The translations under genes and the position numbers were made by a program. Under the pieces are notes generated by a model, which made no database searches, was not told the DNA's origin, and saw only the letters and a list, made by a program, of their open reading frames with translations. 64,000 bases of DNA from Paludibacteraceae bacterium. Lineage in GTDB: Bacteria > Bacteroidota > Bacteroidia > Bacteroidales > Paludibacteraceae. The stretch covers positions 248,001 through 312,000 of the forward strand of contig JAGALP010000003.1 of the NCBI GenBank assembly GCA_017625155.1, in the 5' to 3' direction. Below, piece by piece: positions 61,536 to 64,000 of the stretch (the first letter of the stretch is position 1; each line of letters starts with the position of its first letter).

Positions 61536-62789
61536 TTAATCGTATAATAGCGTGTAAATCTTTTCGGGGGCGAAGACTTCGTTGGCGACGTCTTGGAGTT
61601 GGGTGGGGGTAATGGTCTGTATGCGTTCGAAAGTGTCTTGCCATGCAGGAGCATGGTGGTGATAAAGCATCTGCTTGGCCATAGCGAGGGCATTATTTTC
61701 TTGATTCTCCGCAGAAATAGCCATCTGTCCCTCCAACTGGCGCAGGGCGCGTTGGAGTTGGGTAGAGGTGAGTGCAGTGTCGCGCAGTTGCTTGAGTTCC
61801 TTGTGGCAGAGCTCAAGGCATTGGTCCTTGTGTTGCGGTTCGCAGGCGAGGTAGATGTTCCAATAGCCCGTGTCGCTCAGAGGCACTGCCTGCGAGTCGA
61901 TATTATAAACCAGTCCATATTTCTCGCGCAGACTCAAATACAATCGGCTAGACATACTGCCACCGCCAAGGATATTATTGAGCAAGTACATGGTCAGTTG
62001 TTTGGGATGACCGATAGGGTAGGCGTGCGAGCCAAGCATGATGTGGGTTTGGTGGGTGTGGCGGCGGTATAGTCGGGTATTGGACGCCGCTGGAGTGACT
62101 ATAGGATATTGGACGCCCTGTGGGCTATGGGACGCTTCGCTATTGGCTATAGGCGATGAGGCGAGGAGTTCTTTTTCGGCGGCGGAGATGACTTGTTGGG
62201 TAGTGACATTGCCGAGGACAAAGAGCACCATGCGCTCAGGGCGGTAGTGCTGCTGCATCCAACGGAGGGCGATGTCAGGGGACTTGGAGATGCGGCGAAG
62301 GGTTTTCTTGGTGCCAAGGATAGGCATAGCCAGTGAACTACCCTCAAAAATCATGTTTTCGAAGTCGTCGTAGATGAGTTCGCTGGGCGAATCGTTGTAA
62401 CTCTCAATCTCGTCGAGGATGACTGTAAGCTCCTTGTCGGTTTCCTTTTTATGAAATGTTGGGCGAAGCACCATATCCGCTAGCAGATGGAGGGTAGTGC
62501 GGAAGTGTTGGCGCAGGGTGGCCGCATAGAAGGTGGTTTCCTCCTTGGTGGTATAGGCATTGATTTCGCCACCAATGCCCTCGATGTGATTGATGATTTG
62601 GCGGGCAGTGTAGTGCTGCGTACCTTTGAAGACACAATGCTCGATGTAGTGAGCCATGCCGTTTTCGTTGGGTAACTCATTGCGAGTACCTGCTCCGACC
62701 ATTATGCCGACATAAACGACAGGAGAAGTGGTCTTGCGGTGGACAATTTGCAGCCCATTTGGTAAATTATGATAAAAAGTTTCGTACAT
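61536..62789 (-). CDS. M16 (insulinase/pitrilysin) family zinc peptidase
   Basis: 417 residues, the size of the single-chain processing-peptidase type. The inverted zinc motif is HYIEH (His47, Glu50, His51), with the third ligand Glu127 in TVILDEIES, 76 residues later. No signal peptide. A repeat insertion (62076-62154 on the plus strand) adds about 30 residues near 205-240, between the two halves. Its ATG lies close to the divergent tRNA-Leu promoter. Confidence 0.92.
   Translation of the reverse strand: MYETFYHNLPNGLQIVHRKTTSPVVYVGIMVGAGTRNELPNENGMAHYIEHCVFKGTQHYTARQIINHIEGIGGEINAYTTKEETTFYAATLRQHFRTTLHLLADMVLRPTFHKKETDKELTVILDEIESYNDSPSELIYDDFENMIFEGSSLAMPILGTKKTLRRISKSPDIALRWMQQHYRPERMVLFVLGNVTTQQVISAAEKELLASSPIANSEASHSPQGVQYPIVTPAASNTRLYRRHTHQTHIMLGSHAYPIGHPKQLTMYLLNNILGGGSMSSRLYLSLREKYGLVYNIDSQAVPLSDTGYWNIYLACEPQHKDQCLELCHKELKQLRDTALTSTQLQRALRQLEGQMAISAENQENNALAMAKQMLYHHHAPAWQDTFERIQTITPTQLQDVANEVFAPEKIYTLLYD
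62076..62154 (+). repeat. Seed/mini-palindrome element inside the M16 peptidase gene
   Basis: Read on the minus strand: CTATAGCCAATAGC, GAAGC, GTCCCATAGC, CCCACAGGGC, GTCCAATATC and later GTCCAATACC. The seed equals that in aroA and the truncated glycosyltransferase. The frame is kept. Confidence 0.75.
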
Positions 62790-62790
62790 A

Positions 62791-62822
62791 TTTGGTTATA
62801 TCAAAAAAAAGTAGTACTTTTG
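62791..62822 (+). promoter_or_regulatory. tRNA-Leu promoter
   Basis: TTTGGTTATATCAAAAAAAA then GTAGTACTTTTGC (-7 box 62815-62822), the same strong type as for tRNA-Asp. Confidence 0.85.
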
Positions 62823-62854
62823 CAGCCGAATTGGAAATTAATCCTCCGATTTCT

Positions 62855-62936
62855 GCGGCATTGGCGGAATTGGTAGACGCGCTAGACTTAGGATCTAGTT
62901 TCGAGAGGAGTGAAGGTTCGAGTCCTTTATGCCGCA
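62855..62936 (+). tRNA. tRNA-Leu (anticodon TAG)
   Basis: 82 nt with a long variable arm. Acceptor arms GCGGCAT and ATGCCGC pair, discriminator A. Anticodon stem CTAGA / TCTAG holds CTTAGGA, giving TAG. T-arm GAAGG-TTCGAGT-CCTTT. Confidence 0.95.
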
Positions 62937-62937
62937 C

Positions 62938-62962
62938 ATCGGGTTGAAAGACCCGATTTTTT
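62938..62962 (+). terminator. Terminator after tRNA-Leu
   Basis: 7-bp stem ATCGGGT / ACCCGAT with loop TGAAAG and T run. Confidence 0.85.
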
Positions 62963-62988
62963 GTAATTAATAATTAACATTTAATATT

Positions 62989-63543
62989 ATGCGTAAGTTT
63001 TATATCTTGTTAGTTCTAGTGGTTGTTGTGGGTGCAATGACCAGTTGTTTGGAGTACAAAGAGCCTCAATATAGTCCTCAGATTTATCGTTCGGAATTTT
63101 ATGTAAATCCTCAGTTTCAGGGTGATACTGTGGTAGGTGCCAAAGATACATTGGATCTTATCTATGATGCAGATGATGATTCGTATGAATTGGATACTGT
63201 GTATTTGGGTGATACTGTGATGTTTGCGAGTACATACTATACTGTGACCAATAATCTTGTGGCTGTGGAAATGAAATGGGATACTACGGAAATGGACTTG
63301 TGGTATTTAACAACGGCTGATATTGATAAAGCACTATTGAAAACGGATACTGTAGGAAATCTTACATGTACAATGCGTTTCAATCCAGGTTATAACCGTG
63401 TGACCTTCCCTATTTATTTTACCCCTAAGGAGCGAGGCGGTATGAAACTGAAGTTATCGGTTGAGAGTGATTCTGATTTCCCGATTCATTCGGTGCTGAT
63501 GTATATCCCCGCGGTAGAGGCGCCAGTGGAAACAGAGGAATAG
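62989..63543 (+). CDS. Hypothetical lipoprotein
   Basis: 184 residues; lipobox AMTSC (Cys about 20). The mature part is acidic and beta-rich (DTLDLIYDADDDSYELDTVY, MRFNPGYNRVTFPIYFTP). I do not recognise the family; the pattern suggests an immunoglobulin-like or DUF4961-like surface protein, but weakly. It lies directly after tRNA-Leu and end to end with mazG on the other strand. Confidence 0.7.
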   Translation: MRKFYILLVLVVVVGAMTSCLEYKEPQYSPQIYRSEFYVNPQFQGDTVVGAKDTLDLIYDADDDSYELDTVYLGDTVMFASTYYTVTNNLVAVEMKWDTTEMDLWYLTTADIDKALLKTDTVGNLTCTMRFNPGYNRVTFPIYFTPKERGGMKLKLSVESDSDFPIHSVLMYIPAVEAPVETEE

Positions 63544-64000
63544 TTATTCCATTGTTTTGGCTTCTTGCCAGAGTGCTTCCATCTGATCTAGGGTCATCTC
63601 TTTGAGGGATAGACCCTTTTCTTTTGCCTTTTGCTCAACGTAGTTGAAACGGCGGATGAACTTGGCATTGGTTTTCTCTAGTGCGTTGTCAGGACGAACA
63701 TTATATAGGCGAGCAGCGTTTACGAGCGCAAAGAACAAGTCGCCCATCTCTTCGGTGGCTTTCTCCTCGTCCATATTCTCGACTTCTGCCTCGAACTCAG
63801 CGATTTCCTCTTTGACCTTCGCCCATACGTCTTCGCGCTTCTCCCAATCGAAGCCTACATTGGCAACTTTGTCCTGTATGCGATATGCTTTGACGAGAGC
63901 AGGTAGTGCATCAGGGATGCCTGCGAGGACGGTTTTGTTGCCGCCTTTCTCTTTGAGTTTGACTTGTTCCCACATCTCGCACACCTCTTTCGCGTTGTTG
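63544..64000 (-). CDS. mazG: Nucleoside triphosphate pyrophosphohydrolase MazG, C-terminal part
   Basis: The start lies beyond the window; about 152 residues are visible. The segment WEQVKLKEKGG, then ALPALVKAYRIQDKVANVGF and the EEIAEFEAEVEN...EEMGDLFFALVN motif (ExxE-...-ExxD metal site) is the second MazG domain. It hydrolyses non-canonical NTPs. The ATG inside the window at 63984 is internal, since family sequence (NAKEVCEMWEQ) continues upstream of it. Confidence 0.92.
   Translation of the reverse strand, partial: NNAKEVCEMWEQVKLKEKGGNKTVLAGIPDALPALVKAYRIQDKVANVGFDWEKREDVWAKVKEEIAEFEAEVENMDEEKATEEMGDLFFALVNAARLYNVRPDNALEKTNAKFIRRFNYVEQKAKEKGLSLKEMTLDQMEALWQEAKTME

Overview
The window is a chromosomal piece of a member of the Bacteroidota, most likely order Bacteroidales. 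Evidence: promoters of the TTTG / TAnnTTTG type instead of sigma-70 boxes, type IX secretion genes (gldM, gldN) with matching cargo tails, SusC/SusD pairs, DUF3098, DUF4954, DUF3467 and DUF4302 proteins, and the ftsK-lolA neighbourhood. I cannot name a genus from sequence alone.

Layout. 1-1.2 kb: end of a T9SS operon (gldM, gldN). 1.3-10 kb: housekeeping run ftsX, DUF3098, uppP, truB, queA, ung, polA, DUF4954, closed by a perfect bidirectional hairpin. 10.2-14.4 kb (minus): tsaC, sugar transferase, xseB, outer-membrane protein, hflX. 14.4-20.3 kb: a small RNA gene, pckA, a repeat-filled gap, an ECF sigma factor with a small membrane protein and a TonB-like lipoprotein, then a membrane-tethered HTH protein with a PH-like protein. 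20.3-25.4 kb: aroC, a T9SS cargo, a degenerate SGNH protein with a glycosyltransferase, DUF3467 and a nucleoside phosphorylase. 25.7-36.6 kb: an unusual type I restriction-modification island. 36.9-45.8 kb: peptidase M49, aroA, a serine hydrolase/dipeptide epimerase fusion, a 5'-truncated glycosyltransferase, asparaginase, PepD. 45.9-52 kb: tRNA-Asp, a second copy of the small RNA, ftsK, lolA-like, rplU, rpmA, serS. 52.2-61.4 kb: a SusC/SusD locus with a zinc metallopeptidase and surface proteins. 61.5-64 kb: M16 peptidase, tRNA-Leu, a lipoprotein and mazG (cut by the window end).

The most interesting region is the restriction island. It runs hsdM, a small PD-(D/E)XK-like protein, a membrane/coiled-coil protein, a mosaic hsdS, a large PIN-like protein with C-terminal membrane segments, a DUF4143 ATPase behind three 33-bp-spaced repeats, and an HsdR whose C-terminus is a complete UmuD/LexA-like (S24) autoprotease domain. 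That domain has a Cys-Gly site, a serine and a lysine arranged as in UmuD. I infer a restriction enzyme that could be switched by DNA-damage signalling.

A second theme is repeats. Six intergenic arrays have an exact 11-bp period. A separate family of short seeds alternating with mini-palindromes has inserted in frame into three protein-coding genes (aroA, a glycosyltransferase, an M16 peptidase). Two copies of a roughly 70-nt promoter-RNA-terminator unit lie 32 kb apart on opposite strands.
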